NCBI RefSeq assembly: GCF_000820025.1 | Contig: NZ_CDBI01000014.1 | Span: forward strand, 310,001 to 374,000 | Length of the DNA stretch: 64,000 nucleotides | From: Aeromonas popoffii | GTDB lineage: Bacteria > Pseudomonadota > Gammaproteobacteria > Enterobacterales > Aeromonadaceae | Reading direction: 5' to 3' | Translations under genes and position numbers: made by a program | Shown: positions 56,989 to 64,000 of the stretch, one piece after another | How positions within the stretch are numbered: position 1 is the stretch's first letter | Layout: the number at the start of each line of letters is the position of its first letter | Notes under the pieces: model-generated | What the model was told of the DNA's origin: nothing | The model's database searches: none | The model's input: the letters and a program-made list of their open reading frames with translations, nothing else

Positions 56989-57006
56989 GACATTTCCTCG
57001 CATTGC

Positions 57007-57322
57007 TTAATCACATCAATGACAGCCATTGTGACGAGCCGCTCTGGCTCAGCCTCATGGCGCTTTATTCTTTGCATTCGACATCAAGCTCATCGAACTG
57101 GTGGTAAATCAGGGCGGCGGACAACACGCCCGGCATGGCATTGATCGCATCTATGGCTGCCATCATACGGAGTCCCGCTGGCTCAGCTTCATGGCGCTTT
57201 ATTCTTTGCATTCAACATCAAACTCATCGAACTGGTGGTAAATCAGGGCGGCGGACAACACACCCGGCATGGCATTGATCGCATCTATGGCTGCCATGAT
57301 GGGTCGCTGGCTGGGCCCTTCC
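57007..57322. repeat. tandem 134-bp repeat covering the napD 3' end
   Basis: Unit 1 (57189-57322) contains the end of napD. Unit 2 (57055-57188) is a nearly identical copy offset by 134 bp, with only four or five changes between 57046-57162 and 57180-57296, mostly synonymous. A shorter diverged third part (57007-57054) runs into the napA leader. Unit 2 still encodes the napD tail (MAAIDAINAMPGVLSAALIY onward to VECKE and TAA), with TGATG overlap to a 9-codon frame. Confidence 0.85.
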
Positions 57323-57462
57323 AGGGTCACCACCAGCTTGCCGGTCTCACTGACGGCGTGGATCTCGGCCCCTTCAAGGGCACCAATCTGCTCGGCGAGC
57401 TGATGGCGCAAGGGGGGCTGGGTCAGCACCACCAGGCTCGATACATGGAACTCTTGGTTCAT
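57199..57462 (-). CDS. napD: NapA maturation chaperone NapD
   Basis: 87 residues, the length of E. coli NapD. FHVSSLVVLTQPPLRHQLAE, GKLVVTLEG and PGVLSAALIYHQFDE match the family. NapD binds the NapA Tat signal and holds it until the cofactor is loaded. ATG 57462 has AGGAGCC, and ATG 57495 (overlapping the napF stop codon) is an alternative. The end of this gene is duplicated downstream. Confidence 0.93.
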   Translation of the reverse strand: MNQEFHVSSLVVLTQPPLRHQLAEQIGALEGAEIHAVSETGKLVVTLEGPSQRPIMAAIDAINAMPGVLSAALIYHQFDEFDVECKE

Positions 57463-57491
57463 TTTGGCTCCTGTGTCACACGATTCCTGAC

Positions 57492-58034
57492 TCATTCTGA
57501 CTCCTGCTTGAGGGTGGGCTGGCCCGCACCACCAGATGTGGCACCTCGCCCATCGACCTTGATACTGCCAACCGGACAGTCCCGCACGCAGGCGCCGCAG
57601 CCGTTACAGCGATCCGGCTCGACCGTCGGGGTGGGCACGCGCCCCAGCTGCGGAATAAAGCGAATGGCATTGGGCTCGCAGCTGTCCTGACAGCGCTGGC
57701 AGAACACCTGACCAGTGGCCAGACAGTTGGCCTCGATATGGGCCTTGTAGTGCCAGGGAGACTCGCTTGTCGGGCGAAATAGCGGCACCTTGCAGGCCGA
57801 GACACACTCGGCGCAGAAGGTGCACTCGCCACGCTGGAAATCGACCACCGGAAAACCACCCTCGCCAATCACCAGGATCTGCTCAGGGCAGGCGGCCAGG
57901 CAGTCACCACAACGGGTGCAGTCAGCGACAAATGCCGACCAGTTGACTGACCAGGGCAACTGCACCGGCGGTTCGGCGGTTCTCAGTCGTCCCCGAAACA
58001 GGCCACGGCGGGCAAGATCGATCTCATCCGGCAT
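57492..58034 (-). CDS. napF: ferredoxin-type protein NapF
   Basis: 180 residues with four Cys clusters: CTRCGDCLAACPE, CTFCAECVSACK, CQRCQDSCEP, CNGCGACVRDCP. A cytoplasmic Fe-S protein that helps NapA maturation. AGGAGTCAAT precedes ATG 58034, so the longer frame is rejected. It is the first gene of napFDAGHBC. An FNR-like site lies 140 bp upstream. Confidence 0.94.
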   Translation of the reverse strand: MPDEIDLARRGLFRGRLRTAEPPVQLPWSVNWSAFVADCTRCGDCLAACPEQILVIGEGGFPVVDFQRGECTFCAECVSACKVPLFRPTSESPWHYKAHIEANCLATGQVFCQRCQDSCEPNAIRFIPQLGRVPTPTVEPDRCNGCGACVRDCPVGSIKVDGRGATSGGAGQPTLKQESE

Positions 58035-58173
58035 ATTGACTCCTGTTATGGTGAGGAAGGGTGCAGCTCGAGTCCATGATTGGCATTTGTGATACCAATT
58101 ATAAAAGTGGGGGTATATTGCGGTCCTGACACGGTCAGGGATATACCACCAGGGAGATAAACAGGGGGGAGAC

Positions 58174-58187
58174 TTGCGCCAGATCAA
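58174..58187 (-). promoter_or_regulatory. FNR-like site upstream of napF
   Basis: On the minus strand TTGATCTGGCGCAA matches the FNR box TTGAT-N4-ATCAA in 8 of 10 positions. A possible NarP-type 7-2-7 site (TATCTCC-CT-GGTGGTA) is centred 29 bp downstream. This fits nap control in enterics but is sequence matching only. Confidence 0.5.
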
Positions 58188-58198
58188 AGCCTTGCAGC

Positions 58199-58235
58199 GC
58201 AATAAAAATGGAGGTATCGGTTAAAATACCTCCAT
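58199..58235 (-). terminator. moaA terminator
   Basis: ATGGAGGTAT and ATACCTCCAT pair perfectly around 8 nt. On the minus strand TTTTATTG follows, 38 bp past the moaA stop codon. Confidence 0.85.
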
Positions 58236-58273
58236 GTGAGGATTGCTATTTAATCGTTGGCGATTTTTTGTGG

Positions 58274-59269
58274 TTAGCCGCCGATAGAGGCGAGATGAGG
58301 GGTCATGCCAGCATTCCCCTCATGGAGGCGGTGGGTGGCACTCTTGCCCGCCAGCGCGGCACGAATGCGTTGTTGCAGCGCATCCTGCTGGTTGTCTGCC
58401 GCCAGCAAGTCTCGCAGCGCCACCCCGTTGTCACCGAACAGGCAGAGATGCAGCTTGCCTGCGGAGGAGACCCGCAGCCGGTTGCAACCGGCACAGAAAT
58501 CCTTGCTGTAAGGCATGATGAGACCAACCCTACCCTGCGAGCCGGGGTGCATGAAGACCTGCGCCGGGCCATCATCCTTGCCCCGCAACTGCTGCGCCCA
58601 GCCGCTCTCCAGCAGGCGCCGCTTGATCTGCTCGCCGCTCACATGGTGGTCGCGAAACAGGGTATCCATCTCGCCGGTCTGCATCAGCTCGATAAAGCGC
58701 AGCTCAATCGGCTTGTGTTTGATCCAGCCGAGAAAAGCATCCAGCTGGTGGTCGTTGAGCCCCTTGAGCAGCACCGCATTGATCTTCACCGATTTGAAAC
58801 CGGCGGCCAGCGCCGCTGCGATCCCCTCCATCACCTCTACCAGCTTGTTCTCACCGGTGATCTGGTGAAACTGGCGCGGGTCGAGACTGTCGACACTGAC
58901 ATTGAGGGCGGTGAGACCCGCATCGAACCACGCCTGGGCACGCTCTTTCAAACGGTAGCCATTGGTGGTCATGGCCACCTTCTCTATGCCTGGGGTATTG
59001 GCCACCGTCTCTATGATGGCGGTAAAATCCCGGCGCAGGGAAGGCTCACCCCCGGTCAGGCGCACCTTGCGGGTGCCCATGGCGGCGAAGCCTGAGACAA
59101 TGCGGCGGATCTCGTCCAAAGAGAGAAACGCATTGCGCCCCTCTTTGCTCCCTTCCGGGGGACGATAGCCATCGGGCAAACAGTAGGTACAACGAAAATT
59201 GCACACATCGGTGACCGACAGGCGCAAATAGTAAAAACGACGGGAAAAACCATCTTGCAGTGGCAACAT
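58274..59269 (-). CDS. moaA: GTP 3',8-cyclase MoaA
   Basis: 331 residues. Radical-SAM motif [21 protein letters not shown], the C-terminal cluster [20 protein letters not shown] and the final Gly-Gly (SIGG) are all present. It makes the cyclic GTP intermediate used by MoaC. AAGGTG lies before ATG 59269. It is separated from moaBCDE by the nap operon and has its own leader with a Moco-type RNA structure. It lies beside narQP. Confidence 0.97.
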   Translation of the reverse strand: MLPLQDGFSRRFYYLRLSVTDVCNFRCTYCLPDGYRPPEGSKEGRNAFLSLDEIRRIVSGFAAMGTRKVRLTGGEPSLRRDFTAIIETVANTPGIEKVAMTTNGYRLKERAQAWFDAGLTALNVSVDSLDPRQFHQITGENKLVEVMEGIAAALAAGFKSVKINAVLLKGLNDHQLDAFLGWIKHKPIELRFIELMQTGEMDTLFRDHHVSGEQIKRRLLESGWAQQLRGKDDGPAQVFMHPGSQGRVGLIMPYSKDFCAGCNRLRVSSAGKLHLCLFGDNGVALRDLLAADNQQDALQQRIRAALAGKSATHRLHEGNAGMTPHLASIGG

Positions 59270-59286
59270 AAACACCTTTCCAAATA

Positions 59287-59390
59287 CGGGAGGCCAGGGC
59301 ATTTCTTTCCTGACCCTTTCAGCTCGAACATCGGCTGACGGCGGTTTTCCCCTATCGCAAGGACTTAGGCAAAACAGCTCGGAGTTCATC
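59287..59390 (-). ncRNA. candidate Moco-family riboswitch in the moaA leader
   Basis: On the minus strand the leader contains, in order, AACTCCGAGC, GCCTAAGTCC, GGGGAAAACCGCC, GCTGAAAGGGTCAGGAAAG and GGCCTCCCG, ending 17 nt before moaA. Pieces such as CTCCGA, GCCTAA, AAACCGCC, GAAAGG..GGAAA and GCCTCCCG are those I know from the Moco RNA motif of E. coli moaA. It should reduce MoaA synthesis when cofactor is plentiful. Assignment by memory of the motif, not by covariance search. Confidence 0.65.
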
Positions 59391-59475
59391 TAGTTTTTCG
59401 ATGCTAGCACAAGTTGGAGTACACTCCCATGCTACTTTGTGGGGTCATTGTCTGATGCGAAGGAAGACGATCGGG

Positions 59476-61188
59476 ATGGAAAAGTGGTTCAAAGTGCATT
59501 CGGTCAGCAGCGCCATCGGACGCTCCATGGTACTCATCCTGTTCATGGCGAGCCTGATCGCCTTGGTGGCCATGGTGACCCTGTTCTACTCGGTGCCCGA
59601 TGCCAAGGCGATCAACCTGTCGGGTTCGCTGCGGATGCAGGCCTACCGCATGGCCTACGAGATAGAGCAGGGCCAACCAGTGCTGGGACGGCTCGATCAA
59701 TTTGAACAGACGCTGCATGCCGCCGAGTTGCAAGAGACCCAGCGCTGGATCACCCCCGCCTCCCTGCGCCGTACCTATGGCGAGGTGTTGCTGCAATGGC
59801 AGGTGATGCGCGAGCACATCGAGAATGCCACCCCCAGACGCTACACCGACAACACGGAGCAGTTTGTGGCGGCCATCGACGACTTCGTCAACCAGATGCA
59901 GTACCACGTGGAGTTCAAGGTGCGCATGCTGGCGCTGGCGGAAGGGCTGGGGCTGCTCTCCATCATCACCATCGCCTGGTTTACCGTGCGGTTTACCCGC
60001 CAGCAGGTGGTGGCACCGCTCAACCAGCTGGTCTATTGCGCCCGCCAGATCCAGCGCCAGGAGTTCGATCTCACCCTGCCCCCCCATTGCGAGAACGAGC
60101 TGGGGGAGTTGTCCGGTGCCTTCGTCACCATGGCCGATGAGCTGGGCAAACTCTATCGGGAGCTGGAGAGCAAGGTGGAAGAGAAGACCGCCAAGCTACA
60201 GCAGGCCAACGACACCCTCTCCTTCCTCTACAGCACCGCCCAGAAGCTGCATGCGGCGCCACTGAGTCGGCGCACCCTGCTCAAGCTACTGGAGCGGGCC
60301 GCGGCCCATCAGCACATAGACCACATACGGCTGACCCGCTTCGAACACAATGCCATGCCGGACTACATCACGGGGCGCAAGGGTTGGCCGGGCGATCTCG
60401 ACTCTATGGTGAGCTTTCATCTGCAGATGGATGAGCAGGAGTACGGCCGGCTTGACGTGATCAGCAGCCACCCCATAGACGAGCGGCTGATGAAGAACTT
60501 CTCCATGCTGCTGGCCCAGGTGCTGCACAAGGATCAGACGCTGTTGCAACATCAGCGACTGCTGCTGATGGAAGAGCGGGCCGTCATCGCCCGCGAGCTG
60601 CATGACTCGCTGGCCCAGGCGCTCTCCTATCTCAAGATTCAGTCCACCCTGCTCAAACGTGCCTTCGCCAAGGGGGAATCCGGCAAGACAGAAGCCGCCA
60701 TGCAGCAGATCGACGAGGGGCTCAGCAGCGCTTACACCCAGCTGCGTGAACTGCTCGGCACCTTCCGTCTCAGTATCGGCGACGCCAATCTGGGGGAAGC
60801 CATCAGGGTCATGCTGGAACAGCTCAAGCCACAGACCCAGGCCGAAATAGGGCTCCATTACGGCCTGACCGATACGGATCTGGAGGCGGGCCAACATATC
60901 CATATTCTGCAGCTGATCCGTGAGGCAGTGCTCAACGCCATCAAACATGCCAACGCACAAGTGATTGCTGTTAGCTGTGAGACGCTCGCCAATGGTAACA
61001 TTCAGGTTCAGATTTCAGATGACGGTGTGGGAATAGGGATCGCAAGTTCGGCGGTCAACCACTATGGCCTTAGCATCATGAATGAGCGCGCCAGCAAGTT
61101 GCATGGTCTGCTGACCATCAGCGAGCAGCCGCCCAGAGGCACCTGCGTACATCTGACCTTTCCCACCAGCCTAACAAGAGATGCCTGA
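59476..61188 (+). CDS. narQ: nitrate/nitrite sensor kinase NarQ
   Basis: About 570 residues (E. coli NarQ 566). Two membrane helices (about 15-37 and 150-170) flank a periplasmic domain with the nitrate-binding P-box SGSLRMQAYRMAYEIEQG. HAMP, then DHp with ERAVIARELHDSLAQALSYL (His376) and a HATPase end (DDGVGIGI). ATG 59476 (MEKWFK) is preferred. 59455 is possible. The stop codon overlaps narP (TGATG). It should sense nitrate for the adjacent nap/moa genes. Confidence 0.93.
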   Translation: MEKWFKVHSVSSAIGRSMVLILFMASLIALVAMVTLFYSVPDAKAINLSGSLRMQAYRMAYEIEQGQPVLGRLDQFEQTLHAAELQETQRWITPASLRRTYGEVLLQWQVMREHIENATPRRYTDNTEQFVAAIDDFVNQMQYHVEFKVRMLALAEGLGLLSIITIAWFTVRFTRQQVVAPLNQLVYCARQIQRQEFDLTLPPHCENELGELSGAFVTMADELGKLYRELESKVEEKTAKLQQANDTLSFLYSTAQKLHAAPLSRRTLLKLLERAAAHQHIDHIRLTRFEHNAMPDYITGRKGWPGDLDSMVSFHLQMDEQEYGRLDVISSHPIDERLMKNFSMLLAQVLHKDQTLLQHQRLLLMEERAVIARELHDSLAQALSYLKIQSTLLKRAFAKGESGKTEAAMQQIDEGLSSAYTQLRELLGTFRLSIGDANLGEAIRVMLEQLKPQTQAEIGLHYGLTDTDLEAGQHIHILQLIREAVLNAIKHANAQVIAVSCETLANGNIQVQISDDGVGIGIASSAVNHYGLSIMNERASKLHGLLTISEQPPRGTCVHLTFPTSLTRDA

Positions 61189-61826
61189 TGGACGAGATGA
61201 AATATAGTGTTCTGGTCGTGGATGACCATCCCCTCATGCGCAAAGGGATTGTGCAACTGCTGGCCCTGGAAGAGAACATAGAGGTGGTCGGTGAGGCGTC
61301 CAACGGCACCGACGCCGTCGCCATGGCCAAGGAGTCAGAACCGGACCTGATCCTGCTCGACCTCAACATGAAAGGCCTCTCCGGTCTGGATACTCTCAAG
61401 GCGCTACGCACCGAAGAGGTTACCTCACGGGTGGTGATCCTGACCGTCTCGGACGCCCGCCAGGACGTGGTCGCCCTGCTCAAGGCCGGCGCCGATGGCT
61501 ATCTGCTCAAGGATACCGAGCCAGAGATGCTACTCGCCCAGCTGGCGGACGTGATGACCGGCAAGCAGATCCTGAGCGAGCCGCTGCGCCCCTACCTCGA
61601 GAACATCTACGAGCTGGACCATCTGCAACAGAAGCTGGAGAGCTTGACCCGTCGCGAGATGCAAATTCTGCGCGAGATTGCGAAGGGCCTCTCCAACAAA
61701 CAGGTCGCCTCCGTACTGCATATCTCCGAGGGTACGGTCAAGGTTCACGTGAAAAGCCTGCTGAAGAAACTCGAGGCCCAGAGCCGCGTGGAAGCGGCCG
61801 TCATGTACCTGGAACAGCGCAAATAA
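61188..61826 (+). CDS. narP: nitrate/nitrite response regulator NarP
   Basis: 212 residues. Receiver domain with Asp12, Asp13 and phospho-acceptor Asp58 (LILLDLNMKG), and a LuxR-type HTH (REIAKGLSNKQVASVLHIS then VKVHVKSLLKKL). Closest to NarP. NarL is not excluded, but pairing with NarQ and a nap operon supports NarP. It probably controls napF. Confidence 0.93.
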   Translation: MDEMKYSVLVVDDHPLMRKGIVQLLALEENIEVVGEASNGTDAVAMAKESEPDLILLDLNMKGLSGLDTLKALRTEEVTSRVVILTVSDARQDVVALLKAGADGYLLKDTEPEMLLAQLADVMTGKQILSEPLRPYLENIYELDHLQQKLESLTRREMQILREIAKGLSNKQVASVLHISEGTVKVHVKSLLKKLEAQSRVEAAVMYLEQRK

Positions 61827-61949
61827 CCCGCTTTCCCTCTCAAGGCGCTGCAGTTCTGCTCTGCATGCCGGGAGAGATGCTCAACGCATGCAACAACAAG
61901 AGTCTTGTTTCGTTCTATATCCATGCCTTGACCAAATTGAGAAAAAACC

Positions 61950-61976
61950 AAAGCCCCGCATCGTCGGGGCTTTCCT
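61950..61976 (+). terminator. narQP terminator
   Basis: AAAGCCCCG-CATCGT-CGGGGCTTT with T-rich tail (CCTTATTT), about 120 bp after the narP stop codon. Confidence 0.85.
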
Positions 61977-62465
61977 TATTTGCACGGACCTCGGCCGGCC
62001 CGAGACTGCCGCGCCCCCCTTTGTATCTACAACAAGCAAGACGGGCGGCCCGCACAATCCCGCTTGTATGGAAAGGGTATTCACCCACCGACTCACCGCA
62101 TCGCCATAGCAGCGACACACTTCTATCTGCCCGTCCTCAAACCGCCGCGCCAAGGGCAAGGCATAGCGCCATCAGCTACGTCTCTACCGTTCTCTCACCA
62201 TGCGCATTTTGCGCTTGGCTCTTTGCAAGATGCGATGCGCTTCAATTCAGGACGCGAAGAGAGCAGGAGCCAAGTAACAAGAAACCGGCCGTATTCAGCT
62301 GACTACGGGATCGCCACCACAGAAAAAATAAAAACATAACCAGCTGATTATTAATAGATTTTTTCTCATTCCGGATGGCTGACGCCCCTATTCTGGGGCT
62401 TTTTTTATCCTCTGGCATAGTCGCTGCATTGTCCTAGTCAGACACTACTCAATGGAGGACGGAAC
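61977..62465. other. intergenic region with an orphan terminator
   Basis: No gene supported. The frames present lack ribosome binding sites and natural composition. 62280-62370 is AT-rich. A strong terminator at 62384-62407 follows it and belongs to no ORF, so a short RNA could be encoded here. Confidence 0.35.
62384..62407 (+). terminator. orphan terminator before the LON-domain gene
   Basis: GCCCC-TATTCT-GGGGC followed by eight Ts. It is 60 bp upstream of the next gene start and 430 bp after the narQP terminator. Confidence 0.65.
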
Positions 62466-63041
62466 ATGAAACTTCAACCTTTGGCATTGTTCCCCTTGCC
62501 TTCCCACGTACTGCCAGGTGGCAAGCTTCCACTGCGTTTGTTTGAACCGCGCCACCTGCAGATGCTCAAAGAGTCATTCATCAATGACCAGGGTTTCGGC
62601 ATAGTGATGGAAGAAGCGACCACCACGGGCAAGTCCGGGCGCATCCTGCCGGTCGGTACCCGGGTGAAGGTGACCGATTTCTACACCCTGAATGACGGCC
62701 TGCTCGGCGTCACAGTGCTCGGCATGGAACGTTTCTGCATCCATGAGATGGAAACGGACGAGATGGGATTGCGCCGGGCCAAGGTCGAAGCGCTGCCCAA
62801 CTGGCCGAGTGCCCACTCAAACTTCAGTGACAAACAGTTGGTCATCCGGCTGCGGGAAGTGTTCGAGCAGTATCCGGAGCTCGACGAGCTCTACCCGGAC
62901 AAGCAGTTTGACGATGCGACCTGGCTCTGCCAACGCTGGCTCGAAATTCTGCCCATGCCCATCTATGAGAAACAGATGTTGATTGCCAAACAAAATAGCG
63001 AAGCGGCTCGTCAATTCTTGCGCCGACTGATCACACAGTGA
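62466..63041 (+). CDS. LON peptidase substrate-binding-domain protein
   Basis: 191 residues. LQPLALFPLPSHVLPGGKLP then LRLFEPRHLQML is the usual Lon N-domain start, with no AAA+ or protease part. A stand-alone domain of this kind is common in gammaproteobacteria, with no proven function. AATGGAGGACGG precedes ATG 62466. It is a single-gene unit. Confidence 0.88.
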   Translation: MKLQPLALFPLPSHVLPGGKLPLRLFEPRHLQMLKESFINDQGFGIVMEEATTTGKSGRILPVGTRVKVTDFYTLNDGLLGVTVLGMERFCIHEMETDEMGLRRAKVEALPNWPSAHSNFSDKQLVIRLREVFEQYPELDELYPDKQFDDATWLCQRWLEILPMPIYEKQMLIAKQNSEAARQFLRRLITQ

Positions 63042-63055
63042 GTCAAAAAGAACAT

Positions 63056-63107
63056 TGCAAAATGCGAATATTCCCATAATGAAAATAACAATTTCGCATT
63101 TTGCAAA
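63056..63107. promoter_or_regulatory. pair of LuxO-like operator sites
   Basis: TTGCAAAATGCGAA (63056-63069) and TTCGCATTTTGCAA (63094-63107) are exact inverted copies 24 bp apart. Each resembles the LuxO site TTGCA-W3-TGCAA with one extra base. They lie 60-110 bp upstream of a sigma-54-like promoter, the normal place for enhancer sites. Confidence 0.5.
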
Positions 63108-63167
63108 CGTCGGCGATAGATAACAGCAATAACACAGCCGCAAGCCGCATAAACAGGTTCTGAAAAG

Positions 63168-63184
63168 TTGGCACGACTTTTTCA
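63168..63184 (+). promoter_or_regulatory. sigma-54-like promoter
   Basis: TTGGCACGACTTTTTCA matches TTGGCACG-N4-TTGCA, with an exact -24 box and one change in the -12 box (TTTCA). Confidence 0.45.
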
Positions 63185-63194
63185 TATAGAACCG

Positions 63195-63271
63195 TACAAC
63201 CCGATTTATCCCGTGCTCTCTTCAGTATTTGCTGAAGAATTGGTCAACCACCCAGGTTGACCATTTTTTTT
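63195..63271 (+). ncRNA. candidate Qrr-like small RNA
   Basis: Predicted from a sigma-54-like promoter at 63168-63184 to a strong terminator at 63241-63271 (TGGTCAACC-ACCCA-GGTTGACCA plus eight Ts). A second small hairpin (TTCAG-TATTTG-CTGAA) lies at about 63221-63236. Size about 77 nt. Architecture, enhancer sites and a neighbouring hybrid sensor kinase fit a quorum-regulatory Qrr RNA, but the Vibrio Qrr core sequence is not recognised here. Confidence 0.45.
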
Positions 63272-64000
63272 ACCTGCGATCCGCCAGCGCGGGGCTGATA
63301 TGACGCTGCAGGCACTCTCTCAGTCGCATCAGACTGATGGGCTTGGCCAGAAAATCATCCATTCCCTGAGCCAGACAACGGGCCCTGTCTTCGGCCATGG
63401 CATTGGCCGTCAAGGCCACTATGGGCACCTTGCAACCCAGTTCCCGCAAGCAGCGAGTCGCCTCCAGTCCATCCATCTGCGGCATCCGCATATCCATCAG
63501 GATGAGGTCAGGCTGCTGCTCCGCTACCTGCGCCAGCGCCTCCAGGCCATTGGCTGCAAGCCGTACCCGGCTTACCAATTTTTGCAACATGAGGGACACC
63601 ACCAACTGGTTGACCGGGCTGTCTTCCACCACCAGCACATCCAGATCCTGAATGGGCAGTTGATCCGGCTCGGGCCGGCTGCTGCACTCGCACGGCAGTG
63701 CCATGCCGGGCAACTCGAACCAGAAGCAACTGCCCTGACCAGGAGCGCTCTGCAGACGGATCTCCCCACCCATTAACTCCACCAGCCGTTTGCTGATGGC
63801 CAGCCCCAGCCCTGTCCCGGAGAAACGGCGGGTCGCCGAGCTGTCAACCTGGGAGAAGGGCTCGAACAGAAGCGCCTGATCCTCGGCCGAGATGCCGATC
63901 CCGGTATCGGTGACCGACACCCGCAACCGTTGCTCGTGCCAACTCAGTTGCAACAAGACGCTGCCCTGGCTGGTGAACTTCACCGCATTGCCGAGCAGGT
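63270..64000 (-). CDS. hybrid sensor histidine kinase, C-terminal part (runs off the window)
   Basis: Only the end is in the window. The visible part has the ATPase domain (LLGNAVKFT at the edge, SVTDTGIGIS, FSGTGLGLAISKRLVELMGG) and a receiver domain (VLVVEDSPVNQLVV, phospho-Asp in LILMDMRMPQMDG, Lys in DDFLAKPIS). The frame continues past 64000. No HPt domain follows the receiver. It could be a LuxQ-like or ordinary hybrid kinase. The sensor domain is outside. Confidence 0.85.
   Translation of the reverse strand, partial: LLGNAVKFTSQGSVLLQLSWHEQRLRVSVTDTGIGISAEDQALLFEPFSQVDSSATRRFSGTGLGLAISKRLVELMGGEIRLQSAPGQGSCFWFELPGMALPCECSSRPEPDQLPIQDLDVLVVEDSPVNQLVVSLMLQKLVSRVRLAANGLEALAQVAEQQPDLILMDMRMPQMDGLEATRCLRELGCKVPIVALTANAMAEDRARCLAQGMDDFLAKPISLMRLRECLQRHISPALADRR

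Noticed and set aside
55033-57144. 703-codon plus-strand open frame opposite napA
   Set aside because: It is a GC-driven antisense shadow of napA. It has no ribosome binding site, and the translation is His/Val/Gly-rich without domain character.
1-64000. CRISPR array, tRNA/rRNA genes, complete insertion sequence or prophage
   Set aside because: No regularly spaced repeats, no cloverleaf or rRNA sequence, and no transposase, integrase or phage structural gene was found on reading both strands.

Overview
The window looks like about 64 kb of an Aeromonas-type gammaproteobacterial chromosome. The assignment rests on high GC codon use in most genes and on gene content: CydABX, RluF, PepT, SpeA, YbaM, a napFDAGHBC operon with NarQ/NarP, and moa, moe and mod genes. 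The species is not determined. I see no rRNA, tRNA, CRISPR array or complete insertion sequence.

Layout. 0-2 kb: an Xre/MbcA-like antitoxin and RES-domain toxin pair behind a near-perfect 30-bp palindrome, then an unknown AT-richer gene. 2-7.3 kb: an ABM monooxygenase, a frameshifted secreted-protein remnant, and cytochrome bd oxidase cydABX, divergent from a MocR/GntR-aminotransferase regulator with three CTATAAC-type boxes between them. 7.4-9.9 kb: a periplasmic binding protein, a COG4315-like protein, an ECF sigma factor and its anti-sigma. 10-21.5 kb: housekeeping and accessory genes (GNAT, DUF533, thioesterase, ybaM, two MFS transporters, LysR, rluF, gdhA, a hydrolase, a VOC protein). 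21.6-25 kb: a lower-GC PLD/SF2 helicase/DUF3427 protein of defence-island type next to a truncated gene. 26-31 kb: a cysteine or serine catabolic group (YheO-like regulator, L-cysteine desulfidase, RidA, HAAAP permease). 32-43 kb: speA with a long repeated leader, pepT, a SelT/W-like protein, an AdoHcyase-like protein, a YceI pair, LysR, fhs and folE. 44-59 kb: a molybdenum region (moeAB, modABC, moaBCDE, napFDAGHBC, moaA) followed by narQP. 62-64 kb: a LON-domain protein, a likely sigma-54-dependent small RNA, and the end of a hybrid sensor kinase.

How it fits together. ModABC imports molybdate. MoaA-E with MoeA/MoeB make molybdopterin and molybdenum cofactor, which NapA uses for periplasmic nitrate reduction. 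NapC, NapH, NapG and NapB carry the electrons, and NarQ/NarP plus FNR probably control the operon. moaA carries what looks like a Moco-family riboswitch leader.

The most unusual observation is repeated 3'-end duplication. Directly downstream of moaD, napD and fhs lie extra, diverged copies of each gene's last coding stretch. For moaD and fhs these form tightly coupled mini-ORFs. The speA leader also contains two tandem copies of a roughly 117-bp element. A second strong lead is a candidate Qrr-like sRNA with LuxO-like operators and a sigma-54-like promoter at 63.05-63.27 kb.
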